Part shown: positions 1-6,532 of the stretch, piece by piece
Position numbering within the stretch: position 1 is the stretch's first letter
How the letters are laid out: every line of letters begins with the position of its first letter
Assembly: GCA_964444885.1 (NCBI GenBank)
Contig: CAYUIZ010000047.1
Span: forward strand, 1 to 21,371
From: CAYRGQ01 sp964444885
Lineage (GTDB): Bacteria > Bacteroidota > Bacteroidia > Sphingobacteriales > Sphingobacteriaceae
DNA: 21,371 bases
Direction: 5' to 3'
Made by a program: the position numbers and the translations under genes
Notes under the pieces: model-generated
What the model was told of the DNA's origin: nothing
What the model saw: only the letters and a program-made list of their open reading frames with translations
The model's database searches: none

Positions 1-71
1 GCCATTCGAAAAATGACGTATTTTGCGGATGCAATTATAACCCCAGGGGAATTCTAAACAATCCGACTGTC

Positions 72-1349
72 ATGAAACTTCCACATGCTTTGGCTAGGCA
101 ACAAGCTATTTATCTTCGGGGAATGGCGGGAAAGCGGCCTGTCGTGCCATTTCACTCCGAAGACCTTCGGCGCGCTGCCCGCGAAAACCTCGGAAGAGAA
201 AGCTGGGACTACATCGACGGTGGCGCCGGCGAGGAATACACCGCTTTGGCGAACGCGCAAGCTTTCCGCGACGTGGTTATTCGCCCACGCATGATGCACA
301 ACAACGAATCCTGCGACTTTTCTTCCGTCTTGTTCGATACGCCCTTGCCCGCTCCGATGATGCTCGCGCCCATCGGCGCGCTCGACCTCGTCCATCCGCA
401 AGCCGACCGGATGGTCGCGGAGGCTTGTCGTAACACGGGCATTTCTTTCGTGTTTTCCAACCAAGCTGGCACGCCCATGGAAACGTGTGCAGCATCGATG
501 GGCGATGCACCCCGTTGGTTCCAGTTGTATTGGAGCAAGTCGGATGAGCTGGTTCTTTCATTCGTGCGGCGCGCCGAGGCCTGCGGCTGCCAGGCGATTA
601 TGCTCACGGTCGATACCACGATGCTCGGCTGGCGTAGCCGGGATTTGGCCTTGGGCCACTTGCCGTTCCTGCGGGGGTTGGGAATCGCTCAATACACGTC
701 GGACGACGTGTTTTTGCGCCTGTTGTCGGAAGGCAAAGGCCAGATCGCAACGGATGCGCCAAAGCCGCCCGTCAACTTGGCCACAATCGCCAATCTGTTG
801 CGCCAGAAACGGCACTTTCCGGGCGGTATGTGGAAAAATCTGTTTTCTGCCCGGCCACTTGAGGCCGTCCGGCTTTTCGTTAGTACCTACACCAATCCAG
901 TCTTAAGCTGGGCGAATGTCCGCTGGCTGCGGGAACGGACCAAGCTTCCAATCGTGATTAAAGGGTTGACCCGGCCGGATGATGTGCTCCGCGCCATCGA
1001 TAGTGGTGCTGACGGCGTGGTGGTTTCCAATCACGGCGGGCGGCAGGTGGATGGTGCGGTGCCTAGCTTGGTGGCATTGCGCGATATCCGGCAGACGGTA
1101 CCGCATTCGTTTCCCTTGCTACTGGATAGTGGTATCCGAAGCGGGAGCGATGTGTTTAAAGCGATTGCGCTGGGTGCTCGGGCGGTATTGATCGGTAGGC
1201 CCTACGCCTACGGGTTGGCGATCAGTGGCAGGCAGGGTGTGGAAGACGTGATTGCTAATTTGGCGAATAGTTTTGAATTGACCGCGCGGCTGGCCGGTTG
1301 CCGCAGCCTAGCGGAAATCGGTCCGGATATGGTCCGTGTTGAACCGTAG
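72..1349 (+). CDS. FMN-dependent alpha-hydroxy-acid oxidase, lactate 2-monooxygenase-like
   Basis: A 425-residue FMN-binding TIM-barrel enzyme that oxidises an L-2-hydroxy acid, by family either to the 2-keto acid or, as in lactate 2-monooxygenase, to a decarboxylated acid. Visible motifs are YIDGGAGEE (Tyr47), LAPIGA (about 98-103), QLYW (Gln151, Tyr153), LTVDT (about 178-182), the FMN-contacting Lys297, the hallmark SNHGGRQ with active-site base His321 and Arg324, and the phosphate-binding segments LLDSGIR and LIGRPYAYG. The N-terminus (IYLRGMAGKRPVVP) resembles that of mycobacterial lactate monooxygenase, which supports this ATG over the internal one at 123. Length also fits that branch (about 390-430) better than glycolate oxidase. 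No clear Shine-Dalgarno site precedes it. It stands alone and converges on aat with a 7-nt gap. The exact 2-hydroxy acid and the oxidase versus monooxygenase outcome are unknown. Confidence 0.9.
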   Translation: MKLPHALARQQAIYLRGMAGKRPVVPFHSEDLRRAARENLGRESWDYIDGGAGEEYTALANAQAFRDVVIRPRMMHNNESCDFSSVLFDTPLPAPMMLAPIGALDLVHPQADRMVAEACRNTGISFVFSNQAGTPMETCAASMGDAPRWFQLYWSKSDELVLSFVRRAEACGCQAIMLTVDTTMLGWRSRDLALGHLPFLRGLGIAQYTSDDVFLRLLSEGKGQIATDAPKPPVNLATIANLLRQKRHFPGGMWKNLFSARPLEAVRLFVSTYTNPVLSWANVRWLRERTKLPIVIKGLTRPDDVLRAIDSGADGVVVSNHGGRQVDGAVPSLVALRDIRQTVPHSFPLLLDSGIRSGSDVFKAIALGARAVLIGRPYAYGLAISGRQGVEDVIANLANSFELTARLAGCRSLAEIGPDMVRVEP

Positions 1350-1356
1350 CCAGGCG

Positions 1357-1989
1357 TTATTTTTTTAGGTGCGCCATGTATTCGTCGCGCGCAATCATCC
1401 GGGCGCCCAGCGAGGCAAGATGGTCGGAGTAAACCTGGCAATCAACGAGCGAAAACTCGCCGCTGAGGCAGAGATTGGCGAATGCTACCTTGGAGGCGTT
1501 GGCCGCTAGGCTGAACATGCTTTCGCCACAAAAAACGGTGCCGATTACCACGCCATACAGGCCGCCCACAAGCGCGCCATCCAACCATGTTTCCACCGAC
1601 TGGGCATAGCCGGCTTCGTGCAGGGCGATGTAAGCGTACTGCATGTCCGCATCTATCCATGTGCCGTCTTGTCCCGGGCGTGGCTGTAGGGCGCAGGCCT
1701 CAATAACCTGTCTGAACGCTTGGTTGCGTGTGACGGTAAAGCGCCCCGACCGCATGACCTGGCGCATGCTTTTGCTGAGGCGCAATTCGCTAGGATATAG
1801 CACGAAACGTTCGTGTGGCGCATACCAAAAGAACACGCCATGGTGCTGGTGCCAGGGAAAAATCCCGTTTTGGTACGCTGCTACGAGACGGCTTGGCCGC
1901 AAGTCGCCACCGACGGCAAGCAGGCCGTCCTCCTCGGCGAGGGAAGGGTCGGGAAATCCGTCATCGTTCAAATTTAACCTAAAAATCAT
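1357..1989 (-). CDS. aat: Leucyl/phenylalanyl-tRNA--protein transferase
   Basis: A 210-residue cytosolic aminoacyl-tRNA-protein transferase that attaches Leu or Phe to proteins with N-terminal Lys or Arg, marking them for ClpS/ClpAP-type degradation (bacterial N-degron pathway). Family motifs are all present: GGDL (27-30), NGIFPW (41-46), TWIDADM (110-116), VGGLYGV (141-147), CGESMFS (154-160), VDCQ (182-185, the catalytic-region Asp and Gln) and HLASLGA (190-196). Length is normal for the family. Its ATG overlaps the stop codon of the upstream membrane-protein gene (ATGA overlap at 1986-1989), so the two are translationally coupled at the end of the rbfA transcription unit. Confidence 0.95.
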   Translation of the reverse strand: MIFRLNLNDDGFPDPSLAEEDGLLAVGGDLRPSRLVAAYQNGIFPWHQHHGVFFWYAPHERFVLYPSELRLSKSMRQVMRSGRFTVTRNQAFRQVIEACALQPRPGQDGTWIDADMQYAYIALHEAGYAQSVETWLDGALVGGLYGVVIGTVFCGESMFSLAANASKVAFANLCLSGEFSLVDCQVYSDHLASLGARMIARDEYMAHLKK

Positions 1990-2414
1990 ACGCTGGTGTG
2001 CCCGGACCGGTACAGGCGCCGATGGGTCTGTATACTGTGGGTGAGCCGCAATAATTCGCCGAAAACCGCGACAGCCAGCGTGTAGCGGCTGATGTCATGC
2101 TGGGGAAACCATGTGTCGATATACGTGACAAACCCAAGGGTGAAGACTAGTGCCGGAAAACGCAAGGGAAATTGGATGTAGTAAACGATGAGTCCGTATA
2201 CTTTGCTTTGCAAATGTCCCATGGCAGATAACGCTAACAAGGGCACCAGCACGAGTTGGGGTACGAGGATCACACGGCTGAACCATAGCTGGCTGGTCGG
2301 CGATGCGTCAACCGACCCGGCCGCCAACAAGGGCAAAACCGAAGCAAATTGGATCACCAGAAGCAACAGGCTCACCAGATCGAGGATGCCCAGCCATTTA
2401 AAATGCTTATCCAT
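1986..2414 (-). CDS. Small multi-pass membrane protein of unknown function
   Basis: A 142-residue protein I do not recognise. It has about four hydrophobic, probably membrane-spanning stretches (roughly 8-32, 45-65, 73-97 and 103-122) and a basic, His/Arg-rich C-terminal tail (about 127-139) that should lie in the cytoplasm. No catalytic motif or signal peptide is evident. It lies 9 nt downstream of rbfA and overlaps aat by 4 nt, so it is almost certainly co-transcribed with both. That placement does not reveal its job. The start ATG follows closely after the rbfA stop; no better alternative start is seen. Confidence 0.75.
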   Translation of the reverse strand: MDKHFKWLGILDLVSLLLLVIQFASVLPLLAAGSVDASPTSQLWFSRVILVPQLVLVPLLALSAMGHLQSKVYGLIVYYIQFPLRFPALVFTLGFVTYIDTWFPQHDISRYTLAVAVFGELLRLTHSIQTHRRLYRSGHTSV

Positions 2415-2423
2415 GGGGGCAAG

Positions 2424-2798
2424 TTAGTCTTCGTCCTGCCGTGGCTCTTTGCTGATTTCGTCAAATAACTTGTCCATGCGTTCGACATACGCGCTGGTGT
2501 CGTCGATAAAAAACTCGAGTTGCGGCACTACCCGCGCATGGTTGCGAATGCGCGTGCCCAGCTTAAAACGTATCTCGTTGCTGTGCGACTGGATGGCAGC
2601 GAAGTCGGCCGCGGCGCTTTTGGCGTTGAGGAAACTGAGGAATACACGTGCGAGGGCCAGGTCGGGCGTCATGCGCACGCGGGTTACGGTCACGAAGGCT
2701 CCCGGCGCCCAGGCATGGCCCTCTCGTTGGAAGATTTCGGCCAAGTCTTGTTGGATGACCCCTGCGAATCGTTGCTGTCTCTTGCTTTCTTTGCTCAT
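2424..2798 (-). CDS. rbfA: 30S ribosome-binding factor A
   Basis: A 124-residue KH-fold protein that binds immature 30S subunits, assists 16S rRNA 5'-end processing and is needed for growth in the cold. The family pattern is clear: a basic N-terminus (KESKRQQRFAGVIQQDLAEI), VTVTRVRMTPDLALARVFLSFL in the central beta-alpha-beta region, then FKLGTRIRNHARVVPQLEFF and IDDTSAYVERMDKLFDEI near the C-terminus. Length is typical. It heads a three-gene minus-strand unit (rbfA, membrane protein, aat). A good promoter candidate lies about 70 nt upstream, just beyond the phoH stop codon, so it need not depend on phoH transcription. Confidence 0.95.
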   Translation of the reverse strand: MSKESKRQQRFAGVIQQDLAEIFQREGHAWAPGAFVTVTRVRMTPDLALARVFLSFLNAKSAAADFAAIQSHSNEIRFKLGTRIRNHARVVPQLEFFIDDTSAYVERMDKLFDEISKEPRQDED

Positions 2799-2865
2799 GG
2801 TCCGGTGCTTTGTAAGTGCTAAAATATTGCCGGCGGGCTTGTTGCCTCGCCGCGCGGCTATCTGG

Positions 2866-2899
2866 CAAATATAACGAAAACCGCTACGTTTACAGCAAA
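2866..2899 (-). promoter_or_regulatory. Promoter candidate for rbfA operon
   Basis: On the minus strand TATATTTG (2873-2866) is a perfect Bacteroidota -7 element (TAnnTTTG). It is preceded after 22 nt by TTTG (2899-2896), a perfect -33 element. The -33 box overlaps the last codons of phoH. The spacer is slightly longer than the 19-20 nt seen at other promoters in this window. Confidence 0.5.
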
Positions 2900-4236
2900 T
2901 CGTTCGCTAGGTTGGCCAATTCGCTGCGCTCACCTTTCTGCAAACTGATATGCGCGTATAGTGGATGGTTTTTTGCGTTATCGATGAGGTACGACAGGCC
3001 ATTGCTCTCGGCATCAAGGTAGGGCGTGTCTATCTGGTGGATATCCCCCGTGAAGACGATCTTCGTGTGTTCGCCCGCGCGCGAGATGATGGTCTTCACT
3101 TCGTGAGGCGTGAGGTTCTGCGCCTCGTCAATAATGAAGAAGATCTTCGTGAGCGAGCGCCCCCGGATAAACGCCAAAGGCGTGATGGCGATCTTGTCGG
3201 TAGCGATGAGCTCGTCGATTTTTTCCAGCATCTTCGGGTCGCTGGCATGCTGGTCTTTGATGAAGCGAAGATTATCCCAAATGGGAGCCAGGAATGGGTC
3301 GACTTTGTCTTTGGCGCTTCCGGGCAAAAAACCGATGTCTTTGTTGCTTAGCGGCACCACCGGCCGGGTGATGTAAATCTGCCTGAACTCGCGGCGCAGC
3401 TGCAATGCGCAGGCCAGGGCCAGCAGGGTCTTGCCGGTGCCGGCCTGTCCCAGCATGCTCACCAGCCTGATGTCGGGGTCGAGCAAGGCGTGTATCGCGA
3501 AGGCCTGCTGTGGGTTGCGTGGTTTGATGTTGAAGACGGGTTCGGATGAAACGGGCGACAGGACTTTGGCTTTCCGGGAGTAGAACGCGTTGGCCGTTTT
3601 GCGTTGCTTCTTAAATACGTAGAAATGGTTTGCGCCACTCTCCGGCAACGGAAAGCCGTTCGCTTCCACGGATTCGCCATTCCGGAGCTGGTCGAAAAGC
3701 GTGGGCGGTACATCTGAAAGCGTCGTTATGCCCGTGTACAGGGCGTCCACATCCTTGATTTTTCCCGTCTCATAGTCCTCGGCATGGAGGTTCATGGCCT
3801 GGGCTTTCAGGCGCAGGCAAATATCCTTGGATACCAAGGCCACTTTTTTGTCGGGATGATCCTCGGCTAGTTTGAGCGCCGAATTGATAATTTGGTGATC
3901 GACCTTGTCGCTACCGTAGGTGCGCCGGGCATCGGCGTCCTTGGGAATACCATCCAGCAGCACTTTAAACTTGCCACGGTGCGTGCCCTTGAGTGGCGTC
4001 CACTCGCTGATGAGCTTGTGGCGAGAGAGGCTGTCCATCAGACGGATAAACTGCCGGGCTTCCAGATTGCGGGTTTCGTTGCCGTCTTTTAGGTTGTCGA
4101 TCTCTTCGAGAACCTGTACCGGCACGGCAACATCGTGCTCTTTGAAATTATTCAGGGCGTTATGGTCGTATAACAGAACGGAGGTGTCCAACACGAATAT
4201 TTTGCTGGACGTCGCCGATGGCTTCGAGTGTTGCAT
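2890..4236 (-). CDS. PIN-PhoH family ATPase/ribonuclease-like protein
   Basis: A 448-residue PhoH2-type fusion. The N-terminal PIN nuclease domain (about 12-165) shows the acidic residues expected for Mg-dependent RNA cleavage: Asp17 in FVLDTS, Glu44/45 in VLEEID, Asp113 and Asp138 in VSKD. The C-terminal PhoH P-loop ATPase (about 238-448) has Walker A GQAGTGKT (263-270), Walker B FFIIDEAQN (366-374) and FTGD (396-399). Family members couple ATP hydrolysis to RNA unwinding and cleavage. I chose the ATG at 4236 because AAGGA lies directly before it and the PIN domain begins soon after. An in-frame ATG at 4314 would add 26 residues that look unlike the family. No small antitoxin-like ORF precedes it, unlike mycobacterial PhoAT-PhoH2. 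The upstream gap carries DnaA-box-like sites and an RNA gene. Confidence 0.9.
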   Translation of the reverse strand: MQHSKPSATSSKIFVLDTSVLLYDHNALNNFKEHDVAVPVQVLEEIDNLKDGNETRNLEARQFIRLMDSLSRHKLISEWTPLKGTHRGKFKVLLDGIPKDADARRTYGSDKVDHQIINSALKLAEDHPDKKVALVSKDICLRLKAQAMNLHAEDYETGKIKDVDALYTGITTLSDVPPTLFDQLRNGESVEANGFPLPESGANHFYVFKKQRKTANAFYSRKAKVLSPVSSEPVFNIKPRNPQQAFAIHALLDPDIRLVSMLGQAGTGKTLLALACALQLRREFRQIYITRPVVPLSNKDIGFLPGSAKDKVDPFLAPIWDNLRFIKDQHASDPKMLEKIDELIATDKIAITPLAFIRGRSLTKIFFIIDEAQNLTPHEVKTIISRAGEHTKIVFTGDIHQIDTPYLDAESNGLSYLIDNAKNHPLYAHISLQKGERSELANLANDLL

Positions 4237-4543
4237 ATCCTTGCTTTCAGCTTGCAGGCATAAAAGTACGAGTTTTTGGACAAAATGGGTGGCTTTGCCG
4301 ATGCTTTGTTGCACGAAATCAGATTCAACCTTTTTGTATGCGAAGCCGGTTTTGCGAAGAATCGGAAGGATGAGGATGCCGGATTTTCATTTACGTTGTG
4401 GAGAAGTATTTTGTGGAAATGTGGATAACTCCGTGTCGATACACTAATATCGCTGTTTAAGGCGTCCCTGTGGCGGAAAGTAAGATAATGGGCACATGGA
4501 CTTGGTGGTGGGAAACATGTGCATAAAAGAATACATTTTTTAC
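4237..4543. other. Non-coding upstream region of phoH
   Basis: About 300 bases without a credible gene; the only sizeable frame, on the minus strand, is a shadow of the phoH region. It holds the cluster of three DnaA-box-like sequences described separately, followed by an AT-rich stretch (about 4526-4545). A possible phoH -7 box, TACTTTTA on the minus strand at 4268-4261, lacks a -33 partner at the usual distance, so I do not call a phoH promoter. Confidence 0.5.
4397..4428 (-). promoter_or_regulatory. Three tandem DnaA-box-like sites
   Basis: Read on the minus strand, 4428-4420 is TTATCCACA, the perfect DnaA-box consensus. Positions 4420-4412 read ATTTCCACA and 4405-4397 read TTCTCCACA, each close to TTWTNCACA. 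All three point the same way within 32 bp. The genes flanking the gap diverge (phoH leftwards, FAD gene rightwards). They could bind DnaA for regulation or belong to a replication-related locus; a chance cluster is not excluded. Confidence 0.4.
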
Positions 4544-4574
4544 TTGACACGAGTCGGTATTATGCCTACCTTAG
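4544..4574 (+). promoter_or_regulatory. Promoter of the 4580-5012 RNA gene
   Basis: TTG at 4544-4546, a 20-nt spacer, and TACCTTAG at 4567-4574, one base from the Bacteroidota -7 consensus TAnnTTTG. The same 20-nt spacing is seen at promoters near 8516, 12056 and 15576. TTGACA at 4544-4549 also resembles a classical -35. Transcription would begin near 4580. Confidence 0.6.
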
Positions 4575-4579
4575 TCAAT

Positions 4580-5012
4580 ATCAAGTACGAACGTTCTTTG
4601 AATCTGTCCTGATCGTAGAAGTATCCATCCAAACGGGAAAGCAACCTTACAGGAAGCAATCCCGGGAAATTTCTCAGAGGCCAGCTGATGGTGGAAGCCG
4701 CGAGGTACCCACCGAGGATACGGATCATCAAAGCAGTGCAGCTTCCCGTAAGTTGCGTGCCGATCCCGCCCGATCAGCGCTAGTGTCATGTTCAGGCGTG
4801 TGCGTAACTCGCCACCGCCCTATGGGGCACGGTAAGATTACAAAAGCATAGTACGCGGAAGGTAGCTGCTTGCAAGAGCAGTTGTTCGCTAGAACGAAAA
4901 CCAGAAGCTACGATTCAAGATGTAGTAACGGCTTGATCCCTAGCAGTGGCTATGGCCACAGTTAAGGTTAAAAACGGAGATTCCAATTCGAACGAAGCGG
5001 GTCTCCGTTTTT
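4580..5012 (+). ncRNA. Candidate structured non-coding RNA, about 430 nt, unknown class
   Basis: A transcript bounded by a good promoter and a strong terminator, with no convincing protein frame. Helices seen by eye: long-range pairing of TTGAATC (4598-4604) with GATTCAA (4912-4918); CGGGA (4634-4638) with TCCCG (4660-4664) around a symmetric internal loop; GGTGG (4690-4694) with CCACC (4709-4713), capped by CC-GCGA-GG with a GNRA tetraloop; GGCG (4795-4798) with CGCC (4810-4813); GCCC-TATG-GGGC (4817-4828); a branched unit in which GTAG (4862-4865) pairs with CTAC (4908-4911) and encloses CTGCT/AGCAG and GTTC/GAAC hairpins; and GTGGC-TATG-GCCAC (4946-4959). I looked for hallmarks of RNase P RNA (GAGGAAAGUC, ACAGAA), tmRNA (tag ORF, CCA end), SRP RNA and group II domain V and found none. 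Ends are inferred from promoter and terminator. Confidence 0.55.
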
Positions 5013-5016
5013 TTTT
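4970..5016 (+). terminator. Intrinsic terminator of the RNA gene
   Basis: AAAAACGGAGA (4970-4980) pairs with TCTCCGTTTTT (5002-5012) across a 21-nt loop and runs into a T tract that ends at 5016. The strong stem with flanking A and T tracts could also stop minus-strand transcription. Confidence 0.85.
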
Positions 5017-5040
5017 GTGCCAACCCATCCTTTTCGTCAA

Positions 5041-5092
5041 AATCCATGTTAATTATGGATTCATTCCCCGATTTGCCGTATACTTGTATACC
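5041..5092 (+). promoter_or_regulatory. Leader of the FAD gene with two dyads
   Basis: The 76-bp gap between the terminator and the FAD oxidoreductase start carries two inverted repeats: AATCCAT (5041-5047) / ATGGATT (5055-5061), and GTATAC-TT-GTATAC (5078-5091), which abuts the ATG at 5093. TATACTTG (5079-5086) inside the second dyad is one base from a -7 box but has no -33 partner at 19-20 nt. A repressor-type operator is plausible but unproven. Confidence 0.35.
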
Positions 5093-6520
5093 ATGCCGTT
5101 ACACCAGGAATATGATGCCGTAATCGTAGGTTCGGGCCCCAACGGCTTGGCCGCTGCGATTACGTTGCAACAGGAGGGGTTGAGCGTTTTGCTGTTGGAA
5201 GCGAAGCAAACGGTGGGCGGCGGGACGCGCACAGCCGAGCTGACCCTGCCCGGTTACCATCACGATATTTGCTCCGCCATCCATCCCATGGGCGCGGCTT
5301 CCCCCTTTTTCCGCAGCCTGCCGCTAGACGCGTTTGGCTTGGAATATATTCACCCCGAAGTGCTGGCTGCTCATCCCTTTGACGACGGCTCTGCTGCCGC
5401 GCTGTACCCCTCGCTGGCGGACACCGCGGCGCATTTGGGATCCGATGGCGCGGCATACCGTGCCCTTATCGAACCCCTTGTGGAGGAATGGCCGTTGATA
5501 GAACGGCATATCTTGGGTCCGATGCTTCGATGGCCTCGCCATCCCTTGGCATTGGCCAAGTTTGGAATGCGGTCCTTGCAGTCGGGCAAGCAGGTAGCCG
5601 GCCGGTTTCGCGATCGGGATGCACGCGGGCTCTGGGCGGGCATGGTTGCCCACAGCATGGTGCCGCTGGAAGCACTTACGTCCGCGGCTATTGGCTTTGT
5701 TTTGGCACTGGCAGGACACCGCAGTGGCTGGCCCATCTTGAAAGGCGGATCCCAAAGCATCGCCGACGCACTGAGCGCTTATTTCCAGTCGCTGGGCGGC
5801 GAAATTCAGACAGGTATGGAGGTGAAGCGACTGGCTGACCTGCCCCGCAGCCGGGCTGTGCTTTTTGACGTGACGCCACGCCAGCTGCTTGCCATCTGCG
5901 GCGATCGTTTTTCGGGACTGTATCGTTGGCAATTGCGGCGCCACCGCTATGGCATGGGGGTATTCAAAATAGATTGGGCATTAAGCGAATCCGTTCCGTT
6001 CCTGGCGAGGGAGGCCCGTGCGGCGGGTACCGTGCACCTGGGCGGTACCTTTGAAGAGATAGCGGCGAGCGAGCGGCTAGCATGGCAAGGCAGGGTGCCG
6101 GCCAGGCCATTCGTGCTGTTTGCCCAGCAGAGCCTTTTTGACGGCTCGCGGGCGCCCGAGGGCAAACATACAGGCTGGGCGTACTGCCATGTGCCGCATG
6201 GCTCGGATGTCGACATGACGGAAGCCATTACGGCGCAGGTGGAGCGTTTCGCACCTGGTTTTCGCGACACGGTGCTCGCCACCCATACGCACCATGCGCA
6301 GGACATGGAAGCCTATAACCCCAATTATATCGGTGGCGACATTAACGGCGGGGTCATTAACCTCGCGCAGCTGGTCAATCGGCCTGCCTTGCGTTATTCA
6401 CCCTATCGAACTGCGGCTAAAGGCGTTTATATTTGCTCCGCGTCGACTCCCCCGGGCGGCGGAGTGCACGGCATGGGTGGTTATCACGCAGCGGTGCAGG
6501 CACTCAAGGATTTGTTTTAA
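5093..6520 (+). CDS. FAD-dependent oxidoreductase, CrtI/PYROXD2-like
   Basis: A 475-residue flavoprotein of the phytoene-desaturase-related amine-oxidase superfamily (COG1233 type). A Rossmann FAD-binding motif opens the protein (VIVGSGPNGLAAA, about 10-22, then LLLEA with Glu36), followed by VGGGTRTAE (about 41-49). The C-terminal FAD-binding segment GVYICSASTPPGGGVHGMGG completes the site. The frame extends upstream to 4946, but those 49 codons read through the RNA terminator, so the ATG at 5093 is used. The substrate cannot be deduced: relatives act on carotenoids, but no carotenoid gene (crtB, crtY) is nearby. It is followed 12 nt later by a YeiH-type transporter and is probably co-transcribed with it. 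Confidence 0.88.
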   Translation: MPLHQEYDAVIVGSGPNGLAAAITLQQEGLSVLLLEAKQTVGGGTRTAELTLPGYHHDICSAIHPMGAASPFFRSLPLDAFGLEYIHPEVLAAHPFDDGSAAALYPSLADTAAHLGSDGAAYRALIEPLVEEWPLIERHILGPMLRWPRHPLALAKFGMRSLQSGKQVAGRFRDRDARGLWAGMVAHSMVPLEALTSAAIGFVLALAGHRSGWPILKGGSQSIADALSAYFQSLGGEIQTGMEVKRLADLPRSRAVLFDVTPRQLLAICGDRFSGLYRWQLRRHRYGMGVFKIDWALSESVPFLAREARAAGTVHLGGTFEEIAASERLAWQGRVPARPFVLFAQQSLFDGSRAPEGKHTGWAYCHVPHGSDVDMTEAITAQVERFAPGFRDTVLATHTHHAQDMEAYNPNYIGGDINGGVINLAQLVNRPALRYSPYRTAAKGVYICSASTPPGGGVHGMGGYHAAVQALKDLF

Positions 6521-6532
6521 GTATCTATCGGA

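Noticed and set aside
4237..4314. 26-residue N-terminal extension of the PIN-PhoH protein
   Set aside because: The added residues do not look like PIN-PhoH proteins, and the ATG at 4236 has AAGGA next to it and sits just before the PIN domain.
4519..4851. 110-codon plus-strand frame over the RNA gene
   Set aside because: Its start precedes the promoter, the product resembles no family and is Arg/Ser-rich like translated structured RNA, and the hairpins explain the sequence better.
4580..5012. RNase P RNA, tmRNA, SRP RNA or group II intron
   Set aside because: I searched for the conserved P4 sequences, a tag-peptide frame with CCA end, the SRP GGAAGCAGCC context and domain V, and found none.
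4946..5092. N-terminal extension of the FAD oxidoreductase
   Set aside because: It would begin inside a hairpin and translate through an intrinsic terminator; the FAD motif starts properly after the ATG at 5093.
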